A stretch of DNA of 64,000 nucleotides from Alnus glutinosa (Eukaryota > Streptophyta > Magnoliopsida > Fagales > Betulaceae): assembly GCF_958979055.1 (NCBI RefSeq), contig NC_084896.1:6390501-6454500 (forward strand). The letters run 5' to 3'. Below, piece after piece: positions 36,491 to 47,893 of this stretch (position 1 is the stretch's first letter; each line of letters begins with the position of its first letter). The notes beneath the pieces were generated by a model. That model was not told the origin of the DNA. It saw only the letters and a list, made by a program, of their open reading frames with translations, and searched no databases. Both the position numbers and the translations under genes were made by a program.

Positions 36491-37204
36491 ATCAGAACTG
36501 AGCAGAAAACCAATCAAGTATAAATTATGTAATGTTATCTCCATCCATCCTGTTCTGTAATTTCCTCAAGTACTCTTGTTACATGCATGTGAAGTTAGGT
36601 AGGAATAAGATAATTTGATACTATCCATTTTAAATGAAATGGTCGGAATTTAAAGTTGGTACATTTAACGATATATATGAAGTCGATATTAGCACGTCTT
36701 TTAAAATTTTAAATAATATAAAATAATGTACCTTATTAGATGTATTAATTTTAAATCCTGACAAAAAAATAAATAGCATTCATTTCATTTAAAATGGAAA
36801 GAATCTTATTCCGTCTAGGTAGGTATTGTGTGTTCAAAAGATGATACTGCATGTATGACATCTTTAATGTGGGATTCTTAATTACTTTGTTCTTCTAACA
36901 ATGGTCACTGTGGTTATTGGTTGGTTACATGCATTTGAAGATCATTTCCACAAGTTTTTATTAAAGTATTGATTAATTGTTTAAATTTATCCGTTTTTAA
37001 CTGCTTAGGCTTTTGGAATAAATGTTAATGTAATATTGTATTAGAGTAGAGGTTTTGAGTTCGAACCCATTTTCCGTCATTCATATCTCATTTCAATTAA
37101 ATTTATCGATTTCTATTAACTTAAACTTTTGAGTTAAGTGCCGATTTGCCAGCAGGAATAAAAGGAATAGGTATTTGCCAAGTTTGTTTGTTCATATCTT
37201 ATTT
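36491..37204. other. AT-rich spacer, no gene seen
   Basis: Downstream of the DC1 gene. 36600-36830 contains a loose inverted pair (CTATCCATTTTAAATGAAAT against ATTTCATTTAAAATGGAAAG), probably a small MITE. Confidence 0.5.
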
Positions 37205-37670
37205 ATTTAGAAAAAATTCAGTTAATCCCCTGAATTATCTCCGCTTTTGTAATTATCCATTTAAACTTCAAAAACTCTTAATGTAGTATATCCATCTTTT
37301 AATTTTAATTTTTAATTTTATTTATCTGTTAAGATTTTCCATTAAATCCTAACAAAATTTTCAAAATATCACAGTTTTTTTTTTTTTTTAATATATATAT
37401 TCAAATATTCAGGCGTGTATATTTTTACAAATTCAGTTAAAGTCTTACCAACGTTTAAATCTTTAAAAAAAAAAATTTCCTAAAAAAGAGAGGAGGATTT
37501 TAGGAATTTTGACACATTTTCATTTGTAATTTAACAAAAAATTCTAACGGAACGATGCAATTAAAAAAAATTGAAAGATAAATATACTAATTTGAGAATT
37601 TTGAAATTTAAGATGGTGATTATAAACCTGATTGAAGTTTAATAAGGGGGTTAAGTTAAGTTTTTCAATT
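37205..37670. mobile_element. Probable MITE with imperfect long TIRs
   Basis: AAAATTCAGTTAATCCCCTGAATTA at the left and, inverted from the right, AAAAACTTAACTTAACCCCC; further inner matches (GTAATTATCCATTTAAACTTC against inverted GTTTATAATCACCATC). No coding content. Likely MULE-type. Confidence 0.45.
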
Positions 37671-39469
37671 TATTTATTTATTGTAACGCCCAAGGCCAAG
37701 AGACATTCCCCCTGCGCGCAACTCCCCTGTTCTGAGAAAACCCCGCCCCTTTCATAATCGAAGCTCATCAATTTCCCATGGCAATGGAAGTCCACATCTC
37801 GAAGGCAAGCACCCACATTTTTCTCTACTTTGTTTTCCTTATACACAGCTCCCTTCCTTAATCGGCTACCTCTTGGCTGAACTCACGGCGAAGATTCAGG
37901 TTCAGCTAGCAAGAAATTTAAGGAACAAGCTCTTCTAGTTTCAGCTAGCCTAGGATTAAGGTCAAGATTCTAACCTTCAATTTCCAGCTTTGATCCAAAT
38001 TAATGTTGCTTGAAGTGCAGTTTATTCATGATTTTAATCGAATTATTTGGAGTTTTTCGTTTCAGATTCGTCATGGGGGATAGGTTATGTTGTCGGGAAT
38101 AGTTCATGTTTTGAAGGTTTTGTTCAAGTTTGATTGGGTGTTGTTTGGTTGGTGGGAAAATCGAAGTAGCCATTTAGATATCAAGAGATATTTTATTTAC
38201 ATATTATTTGAACAGAATTTGGGTATTTTATTTCCTATGTATATACGTCTCCCCCTCATTGATTCTTCTCCTCTCTCTCTCTTTCTACTCTCCCTCTCTT
38301 CACAAAAAAGTCGTTGAGGGTCTCACCACCGGTACTCCGCGCCGCCTCCAACTCCGACGCCCGCTCCTCCACCTCCAACTCCGTCACCTGCTATAAGTTG
38401 GGTAGAATATTTTTACAAAGACAAGAAATTGTTTTTAGCAAAAGGAAAGAATTTTATGGATGTACCACTTTTGCCGAGAGACGGTACGAAAATGATGTGA
38501 AATTTATTTATTAAATCATTAGAAAAAATTAAAATAATTAATTAAAAAAATACTACGGATACTGATGAAATTTTATTGGTGCTGACATGGACACTAAGGA
38601 AATTCATCAAGTGTTTCGACGAAATTTAACTGTAAATAATAAATTATTATTTTGGCCTACTTGAAGAACTTCTGAACTATTATTTATACCACATGAAGCG
38701 ATTTATAATTGAGGCAAATAAAATGTACTGATTTTACATATATCTCAAAAAAAAAAAAAAAAAAAAGTTTTTTTATTATAAGAGAATAAAGATATTATAG
38801 AAATATAATTAAAAAAAAAAATTGTCATTTTGAAACATGTTAATTATGCCTCATTTTTGACCGACACCGGGTTCAGAAGACAGATTATTACTTTGTTGGT
38901 GATCCCAAGTGTCATCAGTCCTGGGGCAATCAACTTTAACATGGTAACAGTCAAGAGACTTGCAAGACTATCTATTTCATAGATCAATCAGAAACCACGA
39001 CCACACTCAACAAAATTGAAGGACAAATTATTTAAAAAATAAAAAAAAATTGAATGATGAAATTGACATGAATGCTTCCTATGTTCATGCCCATATTTTA
39101 CACATTGGATGATCAGATGCAGAAACAATTGTACAAAAACGTCAAACAACTTCTCAAAAAAAAAAAAAAACAATGTTACACTATAAGCTAAACATTATTT
39201 TTTTAAAAAAAAAGGACAAATTTTCATATACCAAAACTCATCCCAATTCATTTCAAGGAACCATCTAAATATTTGGAAATTACAAACTTAACTTTTGCTA
39301 TAAACAATTATCATGATTCAAGTGTGGATCTCAAGATTGAATGTCAACAATAAAGAAGATTTGTAATTCCAGATTATCAGGCAGCGCTTTGAAAATGGAA
39401 ATAGATTGATGGAAATTTAGTTTTATTCTCCCGATAAGAAATCGTTAGATGGCAAACAACTATTTGCTT
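37671..39469. other. Mixed spacer; an isolated GC-rich, exon-like patch at 37680-37920
   Basis: 37680-37810 is GC-rich and contains an ATG context (CCCATGGCAATGGAAGTC) with possible splice sites nearby, but no downstream exon could be joined. 38265-38400 is a second small GC-rich patch. Neither supports a gene call. Confidence 0.3.
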
Positions 39470-39575
39470 ACATACTCTTGTTTAGTTTCTTTTGTATATG
39501 TTTAGGGGGCGCCTTACGCTTTTTTAATATATTTCTTTGCTTTCTTTAAAAAAAAAAAAACAAACAAACAAACAA
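39470..39575 (+). mobile_element. Severely 5'-truncated LINE (3' tail only)
   Basis: Ends with GCGCCTTACGCTTTTTTAATATATTTC and an A tail followed by CAAA units. The tail is the same as those at 3065-3130 (minus) and 19010-19072 (plus). Confidence 0.6.
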
Positions 39576-39879
39576 ATTATTGACCAAGAGATTAACCACA
39601 AAGCTATAAAGGTGAGTCATGCAATATGATAGAAAACAATACACTAAAGTTCCCAAAAACAGCTATTTGAGTGTTTTGTCTCCATTTTATTGACAATATT
39701 GAATTAAAAATTATATGCCTTATATATATAGTTACATATTATATATTTATGTTATTAATAAATATATAGAAGTTGTTCACAAACTTGAGCTTGAACTCAA
39801 TGATCGTACATTGAAAACTTTAATAACCTAGCTCGAGCTCTAATTGAGTTGAGCTTGTTGAGTAACTCGAATCGGCTCG

Positions 39880-40455
39880 AGCTTTAGTCCAATCAATCAT
39901 GATAAGATTAATCGATTGATCATATTGCATTAGTTAAATTGATTGTGAAACGATTAAATGATTGATCAAACTTGACATAATTGAAGGTTTGATCGAATAT
40001 CTAATTCATCCTACTGCATCTGTCCAATCTATTGTAATACAAATGTTTGATCAAGTACTAGTCCGATCGATTATGACATGATCATAAGATCGATACAAGA
40101 TCTGATTGATCGAACATCTAATCGATCTTAGTGTATTAGTTTGATTAATTGTGATAGAGTTTGATCAATCCAATTTGACACAGTGAAAGTTCGATCCAAC
40201 GTGTGATTGACATAATTAGTATTAGTCCGATCGATTATGATAGGATCATAGGATCGATGGAATCATCCAATCGATTTTGGTGTATTACTCTAATATATCA
40301 AACATTTGATCGAACCTATTGCATTAGTCTGATTAATCATGATAGAGTTCGATCAATCAAACTTGATATAGTGAATGTTCGATCTAACGTGAGATTGATC
40401 CTAAGTACTAGTCCGATCGATCATGATAGAATCATAGGATTGATAGAATCATCCA
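39880..40455. repeat. Satellite-like tandem repeat, about 3 units of 160-185 bp
   Basis: AGTCCGATCGATTATGAYA starts recur near 40063, 40224 and 40408, with a more diverged unit from 39880. Units share TCGATCAAT, GATCGAAC and GTTCGATC(C/T)AACGTG words and are very rich in GATC. The open frame across it is a repeat artefact. Confidence 0.7.
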
Positions 40456-41166
40456 ATTGATCACTAACCTTATATACTATATATAACACTAATTAATATA
40501 TATAAACCAAGATATATATTATATATATAAGTTATAATTATATTTAGTATATATATTATATATGAGATTTAAGATTTCAAGATTTGTTCGTTTATGAGTT
40601 GAGCTTAATTAAATAGTCAATCTTGAACTAGAGTCAATTTATGAAATGTGTGTTCAAGCTTGACTCATTTACTTAGTATATGTTAATTAACTAGATAATA
40701 TGTTATTTTATGAGTTAACTAGTTAGTGTATATGTTAACTAATACACATACATATAAATATTAAGTGACATATGTAACATATATTAATAAATTGAGTAAA
40801 AATTGTATTAATTAATTGAGTAAAAATTAAAAACAATGGGTCGTTTTGGAAAAAAAAAAAAACGAATCTAATTTGAGTCATTTTGAGAAAAAAAAAAAAA
40901 AAAAAGGACTCCAATTTGAACAATTTTGGGAGAAAACGACTCAAATTTGAGCCGTTTTGTTTTTGAGAGAAAACGACTCTAGGATGTTTTCGTGGGGGAA
41001 TAATATTGCTGACCAAGATAATAGAAGGCTGACGACGTCGTTTCCAGACAAATGAGAATACTCCTAAACAAATTTTCACGAATATCTCTAATTAGTTAAA
41101 TATTTTTTTTTAAAAAAAATTAGTTACATATTGGTTCGTAAAATTTTAATTAAAAAAAAAACAATA
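40456..41166. other. AT-rich spacer, no gene seen
   Basis: TATATA-rich DNA to 40570, then short tandem-like AAACGACTC words (40850-40985). No coding signal. Confidence 0.5.
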
Positions 41167-41824
41167 TTTAAAAAAGGGAAATCTTCAATTTACCCCCATG
41201 AAGTTATCACCAATTTACAATTCTACCACCAATGTTTTAATTTTGTTAATTGCACTCCATTAAGTTTCAGAAATTTTCAATTTAGGGATTCCGTCCGATT
41301 GATCTGTTTGAAGAAACGGAAGTAGAAACATGTGCGCGGCACATGCAATTTTTTGTCCCAATTTGACGAAAAAGCCCTCATTCGTTATGAAAACTCCACG
41401 TCGTCTCCATCTTCTTGGTCCATCATCTCCACGTCGTCTCCAACTTTCTCGCACCTAGTGCTCCAACAAAGCTCGACGTTGGAGCCGAGACCACTGCCAT
41501 CCCAGCCCTTAGTGCTTGCCGCACTGCTCGTCGTCCTCGTTGCACTTTTCCTCATGGGCTTTCTCGTCCGAACACCGACATCGTGGTTGTGGGTAAATTT
41601 TATAAAGTCAAACCATGTCGTCGTCGTCTCTGGACATAGCCCGATAGTCGCTCTCAGTGCAATCACTCGGCTCGCGTCCTTGCTCTACAAGCTGCAGTAT
41701 TCGTTAGAAAAAAAAAGAAAAAGAAAAGTAAATGCTACTGCCGTATGCTGTTTCCACTTTGACTGTCACTGACAAAAGCACAAACTTTATTAAGCTTGCA
41801 ATATCAGCATTTGAAGACAGGCTC

Positions 41825-41870
41825 CTCTGTTCACCTCTTCTAAAACAGAGGTGAACAGAGCTTCACCTCT

Positions 41871-41912
<42 letters not shown>
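41825..41912. repeat. Perfect 14-bp hairpin followed by T40 tract inside the Pack-MULE
   Basis: CTCTGTTCACCTCT (41825-41838) and AGAGGTGAACAGAG (41847-41860) are exact inverted copies with an 8-base loop. A further CTTCACCTCT follows, then 40 T residues (41873-41912). On the minus strand this is an A40 run followed by the hairpin. Confidence 0.8.
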
Positions 41913-41916
<4 letters not shown>

Positions 41917-42304
41917 GGGTTTAATTACTGCACTAGCCATAGTACTGCCACCAATAAACTTACAAAGCAAAACAAATGCAGGTAATAAGGCTCGTTCACT
42001 CGGTTCGTTCCCTCACGGGTCTGCATCGGGCTCAAAGACTTGTCACGTTAAGGGCAAGAACTACAGGTTCGTTCATCTTTGATCTAATCGGCAAGAACTA
42101 CTGGATGTCAAGTAGTTGTAGGTTGTGTGCATAAGAGCTGCCACGTTGATGGAATCGGAATCCTAGAGGAACGACTGTCACTTGTCCATTCCCTGCCATC
42201 ATTGTCTTCGATCTATCTATTTATCACCCTTGAACAACAAAGCAAATATATTAATTAGCACATAAATACATGCATGCACACAACCTACGACTACTCGACA
42301 ACCC

Positions 42305-42346
<42 letters not shown>
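42305..42346. repeat. (AT)13(AC)8 compound microsatellite
   Basis: A continuous AT run followed at once by AC units. Confidence 0.9.
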
Positions 42347-42689
42347 GTTGATAATAATTAATCATGTCTATAACATGGAAACAAAAAGGAGCTTAGAAGT
42401 TAGCTTGTCCCTCCACATATATAACGAATAGTACAAACTAAATAAGGAAAAAAGTTGGGCTCTTTTACGTACGTAGAAACAAATGGCAAAAATGAGTGAC
42501 AAAGATTAAATAGCAAACCTTAAATAGCAAGCTTCCTGTCCAAGTCTGAAAAAAAAAAACTCGTGTGGCTCTGCGACGTATATTTTCATTTCCAGTCCAA
42601 AAACAAAAGAAATGGAGCAAACTCACCATAAGATGGGCATCAAAGAGACAAAAAAGTGAGAATTATTAAGAAACAAAAGCATTGTGACC

Positions 42690-42863
42690 TTTCCATCTTC
42701 GTCAAGCTGCCACTAATAATTGGTCTCTCCTTGATTGAGAGTTACACATTGCTATGGATCACTTTCTCTTATAGCGTTGGAGTATTCAGCGTTGAGTTAG
42801 GCATCCTGCCATTGCCAGCCCAGAAGGCCCAGCTCCTACGATCAGCACTAGAGTGTTTTCCAT
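42690..42863 (-). pseudogene. YUCCA-type flavin monooxygenase N-terminal fragment
   Basis: Minus-strand Met 42863 starts MENTLVLIVGAGPSGLAMAGCL, the FAD-binding GxGxxG Rossmann start seen in YUCCA auxin-biosynthesis enzymes (indole-3-pyruvate to IAA). After CLTQR a stop appears in frame, and the following bases keep traces of the next motif (SNAI-RESDP) in another frame. Only about 40-50 codons remain; the NADPH and catalytic parts are absent. Captured inside the Pack-MULE next to the UGT fragment. Confidence 0.65.
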
Positions 42864-43289
42864 GCATACACCTTTTTCTTCGTTTGATATTATTTTATGC
42901 TTCCCTTGAGGAATCAACTCTGTTGTGTATACGTACTTGAGCATATCAAGTTCATCAGCTATGGGAAAAGATTCGGTTCCAAATAGGTTGACAATAAGCA
43001 CGGTTGGCCGGGTCTTCAAGGCAGAGATTGCAGAATGAATGGCTGGCCGAGCTTCACTCATCATCACCGAGAGTTGAGTAACAATCGGAGTGTTTGCGTC
43101 AACTAGGCAAAAAATGTCAACCGGTGGGATCAGTTGGACGATGTCGAAAAGTTTCGGGCTCATGGAGGACTGGATAACATCAGACTCTGCCGGCGACATG
43201 GGAGAAGTGACGGCAAAGATTGTGAGGGTAAAGTTATGGTTGGGCACGAGGCGTTTGCCGAGCTCCATGATGGGGATGAGGTGGCCCAT
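42786..43289 (-). CDS. Chimeric ORF: UGT72-type glucosyltransferase fragment joined to YUCCA-type fragment
   Basis: A 167-codon open frame. Residues 1-118 match the N-terminal part of UGT72-type UDP-glucosyltransferases (MGHLIPIMELGKRLV, FTLTIFAVTS, ARPAIHSAISALKTRPTVLIVNLFGTESFPIADEL); the region normally just before MGHLIP, including the catalytic His, is missing, as is the whole sugar-nucleotide-binding half (PSPG motif). Residues 119-142 are a linker. Residues 143-167 are the YUCCA start (MENTLVLIVGAGPSGLAM). The donor halves meet in one frame. No enzyme activity is expected; transcription is unknown. Could be a plain pseudogene pair that happens to be in frame. Confidence 0.7.
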   Translation of the reverse strand: MGHLIPIMELGKRLVPNHNFTLTIFAVTSPMSPAESDVIQSSMSPKLFDIVQLIPPVDIFCLVDANTPIVTQLSVMMSEARPAIHSAISALKTRPTVLIVNLFGTESFPIADELDMLKYVYTTELIPQGKHKIISNEEKGVCMENTLVLIVGAGPSGLAMAGCLTQR

Positions 43290-43760
43290 CCCTCCAGAAT
43301 GATCTAATCCTCCAGAACATTTTGATCAAAAGGCGTCAATTGTGTTTTCGGATGGGTTTCGATGTGGGTCCGCGAGATCTTGATCATCCCGAAAGCCCGT
43401 TCTTTCGCTTGGCGTTCGAAGCTTAGAGGAATATCCCCGAAGCTACACATGTTGAATGGGCCGGAGACGAGAGAGTACGTGAAGTTCATGAAGAATGGGC
43501 TCCACGTGGCCTTCCAGTGCTTCAAACACAGCGTTTTGGAAAGAAATAGGGGCATTTTTGGTAAGTTAGAACTAAAAAACGTACGTGCATAGCACGTGGG
43601 CCGACTTTCGTTATTTCAGACGGATTAATTGAACGGAATCCTTAAATTGAAAATTTCTGAAACTTAATGGAGTGCAATTAACAAAATTGAAACATTGGTG
43701 GTAGAATTGCAAATCGGTGACAACTTCATGGAGGTAAATTGAAGTTTTCCCTTTAAAAAA

Positions 43761-44514
43761 TATTTGATAATGTGAAAATGCCCAAACATGCCATAAATAC
43801 TTATCACTTTTTTTTCCGAGCATTTGCATTGACTTGCTAAACTTATGTCTTCTATCTAAATTTTAGCGAAAAAAAAAAAAGAAAAATTACACACTTCTCA
43901 AAAACATCATATATTAATTATTTAAAATTTCTCTACTTTAATAAAATATTTTTTTATTTTTTATTTTAACAAAATCTTTTATTTTCTCTCATGTTTGATC
44001 TCTCTTGCCGTTGAAGTAATGCTGAGTAACATATTTTTATTATTTTAAAATTGTTGTAATTTTTAAAATCGTTAATTAATCAAAATTCAACGGATCGAAC
44101 TTCCATGTAGTGAAAAAAATTAACAGCAATATGTTGTAGAAGGTTGAAAAACTTGAAATTTTAGTTTTGGCTTTCTAAATGAAAGTTGAAACGACGTCAG
44201 GGTAAAACAAATAAAAAAAATCTCTCGCTCCTCTCTCTCTTCTCTTCTATTTTCTTTCTTCTTTAATCTCGGTTCCTCAAACAAAAACGCACTCCACAAG
44301 GTCCGCACAACTGAAATTCAGGCATTTGAATGAATTTACTTCCTCCTATAGTTCCATTTTAACGTCACATCATCACACCTTAAGATACTAGGTTGTATTT
44401 TTTTTTGTAAGTTTGCTTTATGTATTTTTAATTTTTAATTTTCCTCAATTTTTAATTTTTTAATTTTTAAGTTTTTTTTAACAAAACAATCTAACTCTCT
44501 CCCACTCTCACCGA
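43761..44514. other. AT-rich spacer upstream of the probable TRAPPC2L leader exon
   Basis: No gene. Would contain the promoter if the 44.5-kb leader exon is correct. A CT-rich block (44220-44270) is present. Confidence 0.4.
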
Positions 44515-44606
44515 CGAACAGGGGCTCTAGATCTGCAACTCTCTCGTCTCTCTCTCTCACCGCCGGCCGCCGACTGCCGATCACCGGCCACCACTGCGCG
44601 CCGCCG
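44515..44606 (+). promoter_or_regulatory. Probable untranslated first exon of TRAPPC2L
   Basis: A GC-rich island (GCCGGCCGCCGACTGCCG) in AT-rich DNA ends in GCCGCCG|GTATGTCC, a strong donor at 44607. The nearest downstream acceptor in a suitable place is at 55986 (CCCCTTGCAG), seven bases before the TRAPPC2L ATG. The join is inferred. Confidence 0.4.
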
Positions 44607-46149
44607 GTATGTCCTCTCTCTCTCTCTATCTCTTCTCTCTCTCCCGGGCGTCGTATATTTTTCTCTTTTGCCGGTTCTGTCTCTTCGGCTGCTACGGCGA
44701 TTTTTTATTTATTTATTTTTTATTATTGGTGGTATTCGGCATTCAAGGTGAGTTTTTGGGATATGGGTTTTGGTTAAATATGCAATTGGAATTTTTGGGA
44801 AATCGGTTTTGTTTGATCCAGATTTAACCTTGTTAAGGAAGGATGTATTTTCAGGTTTTGGTATTCATTTAAGGTCTGGCTTGTTTAGTTGAAAGTTTGG
44901 TTGTATATGCTAATGTTATGGTTTTTCTTATTTCAGTTACTCTTTTTCACTTTTAAAAGAGAAAAAAATGTTACTAGTATCTGGTGGAGGGATAGGATTT
45001 GATTTGCATGCTATGGATTTTGATTATGTAAATATCGTGGGTATGTTTATATGGATGACATTTTCGTATAATTCTTTTTAGTTTTGCTATTTTCTGGTTT
45101 TTCCTGCTATCGACGTCTTCAGATTGTTAAAAAACCTAGTTTTGCTGCTGTTATCACACACGGCACACACCCAATTTGTTGTTTACTAAAAGTCTAAGCC
45201 TTTGATCGGATTCCCAGTGAAAAAGCAGTTTACATATAGGCCAAGTTCGTCATCAGATACAAAATCTAGGGCTTTTTAACTGAATGATTTCAGGTTTTGC
45301 TTTTATCCAATTTTGCTTTGCATTGCTATGGCACTGACAAATCGCAATCCCAGTTGGTTCAAATTGGAAGTAGTAAATTGACAGGTGAGGGACAATATCT
45401 TGAGGCACTCAGAGAGACAGAATAAAAAACAAGAACTTATAATAGTGTAAGATTTTGAAAGGAAAGAAATCATACTCCTAAAGTAGTAGATATTCCTGCT
45501 TTAGTTGTGCGAACTCCATGAGAGCTTTTACCTTTTCATTGGTAAACTGGACCAGTTAAAGAATCACAGAGTTAATCAATAAATCCAACTGAAAAATTAT
45601 CAGAACCTAAAATAATTGAAAGCCAGTCATGCTTAGTCACATAGTATAGCTCAAGATGAAAGGCCGAGGCAATTTAATTTTTGTATGACACCAAAGACTT
45701 CATGTATATAATAGCACATCAAACTACAAGATTAGAAGCTAGAGTTCCAGACTCAGCCAAGGTCGTGTGTGCTCCAGTGGACCACTTACTACCCAGGAAC
45801 CACTTAAACCCTATGTAAAGTCATAATACCTTCAATAGATTTGGTTTCTCAGATGCAAATCCAATCCTTTTCAATTTGTGTAAGTCTTTTGAAATATAGA
45901 ACAATTTTCCCACTACTTCAAGGAGGTGAAAAAACATCCTCAAAAGTAATATTCCCTCTATCTCATAATGACATTATAAGAACTCACCAAGTGCCACTTA
46001 TTAGGGGATTATTAAGATATTAAAAAAACTCTGAAAACCTTATATATTAAAAAAAAAAAAACTTATATATTTTTGTTTATATATATTAGTGTTATATACT
46101 CGTTAACCATTTTGTGTATTATAATGTAGTCACGCTAAATATGGATAAG
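44607..46149. other. Start of the inferred 5' UTR intron, no gene seen
   Basis: T-rich after the donor, then plain AT-rich DNA. No element recognised before the LINE cluster. Confidence 0.4.
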
Positions 46150-47893
46150 ACTTGGATGGCGAAGTGGAGACTAGAGAGGCTCGAGGGAGTGTATGGAAGG
46201 GGCTGAAGTGTTTGTGAAGTATGCAATTACGAACTCTAGGAATAAAAATTCAATTGTGTCCGTGCAAGAGAATAGGTATCTTTTGAGAGAGAGAGAGAGA
46301 GAGGGGAGCAGGGCTGTCCAGAAGATAAAAATTCTGGACAGCATTATTCTTTTGGAGGATGTGAGTTGGAGGCATAAATGATTTACTAAGAGTTGGAAGC
46401 AAAAATCCCATGTTGTGGTTAATAGAGGGTGGCAAGTGCAAAAATTTCTTCCATCAAGCAGTCAATTCAAATAGGATGAATAATTCCATTAAACAGTTGG
46501 TGGTTAATGGTACAAATTCTTCATATCAGTCTGAAATTAGAGAACACATTGTGTAGTTCTATGATAGCTTGTTTATTGGACAACACTATTGGCGGCCGCC
46601 TTACTTTTGATTCCATTGGGGAGGATGAGACCATTTTTGAAAGAGCTTTAGGAAGATGCGGTCTTTAAGGTGGTGAAAGCCCTAGAAAGTGATAAGGCCC
46701 CTATCCTTGATGGTTTTATTATGGTGTTCTTCTAAGCTTACTGGGATGTTCTTAAAGTAGATATCATGGATGTTTTCCATGGTATGTTTGAAAAAAGTTT
46801 CAATGCCACATTCATCACTCTTATTCTAAAAAACCTTGGGCATTTGATATTAAAGACATACGGCCTATTAGCTTAGTGAGTGGTGTTTATAAAATTGTTG
46901 CCAAAGTACTAACCAAAATGTTGAAAAGGGTAGTGGAGAGGATCATTTCCATGCCTCAGAATGCCTTCATTAAGGGGAGGTAGATTCTAGACTTTGTTCT
47001 CATTGCTAATGAGTGCTTTGATAGTATGATTAGATCCGGGGATCAGGTTTGTTGTGCAAGTTGGATATTTAAAGGCTTATGATCATGTCAATTGGGACTT
47101 ATGTTGTATGCCGAGGAGATGCGGTTTTGTGGAGAAATGGTGTGATTGGATAGCCTATTGTATTTCTTTACTGCACTTTTATGTTTGGTGAACGACACTT
47201 TGATAGTTTTTTTAGTAGTTATCATGGCTTTAGACAGGGAGGCCCGTTGTCTCCCTTGTTGATCGTTGTTGTTATGGAGGTGTTAAATAAAATAATTTTT
47301 GCTTGAGTGAACCGGGATTTCTTATCAAGCATTTGGAATGTAAAAGCCCTTCCGCGCATGGCTTTCTTCTTATGGGCCACAACTTTGGGTATAATCCTCA
47401 CGGTGGACAATCTTAGAAGGCGGGGGTTTTAGTTGATTAATCGATGTTGCTTTTGTATGAAGGATGATGAAACTATTAACCATTTTCTCCTCCATTGTGA
47501 GATTTCTGTAGATATCTGGCATTTAGTGCTTAACAGCTTTGGGATCTCTTGGGTCACATCCAGAAATGTGCCCCAACTGCTCCATTGTTGAAAATTCTTT
47601 GGGCATGGTTATCCTAGAGAAGCTATCTGGAAAGTTATTCTCGCCCTTTTAATGTGGAGCTTTTGGAGAGAAAAGAACCGTCGGATTTGTTGGTGGACGG
47701 GTGGCCGCTTCCGGAGTGCAGTCGTGTAGAAGATGGTCCCTTGTTGCCTTATGTGGTGCTTATGGAGGGAACGCAATGATAGGCAGTTTGAGGACAAAGA
47801 AAGAACTACTTTTTTTTTTTTTGATAAGTAAGAGAATTTTATTAAAAAACGCAGAGCGCAATCAAGTATACAGGGGGTATACAAGAGAGACAA

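Larger units (their letters stand above)
41176..43751. mobile_element. Pack-MULE-like element with two captured gene fragments
   Basis: Terminal inverted repeats of about 165 bp begin GGGAAATCTTCAATTTAC at the left and, inverted, GGGAAAACTTCAATTTAC at the right. Both sides are flanked by the same 9 bases, TTTAAAAAA (41167-41175 and 43752-43760), the duplication length expected of Mutator-like elements. There is no transposase, SWIM or zinc-finger ORF. The interior carries a UGT72-type fragment and a YUCCA-type fragment on the minus strand, and unassigned sequence elsewhere (41332-41772, 41950-42250, 43304-43555) that may also be captured. Length 2576 bp. High AT in the flank weakens the duplication slightly, but TIR agreement is strong. 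Confidence 0.85.

Noticed and set aside
37780-37950. Small gene starting MAMEVHISK
   Set aside because: A start codon and possible splice sites exist, but no continuing exon or recognised protein.
40203-40460. 85-aa ORF rich in Ile, Ser and Asp
   Set aside because: Translation of the GATC-rich tandem repeat.
41385-41772. Possible third captured gene in the Pack-MULE (ORFs on both strands)
   Set aside because: No family could be recognised and both strands are open; kept as unassigned cargo rather than a gene.
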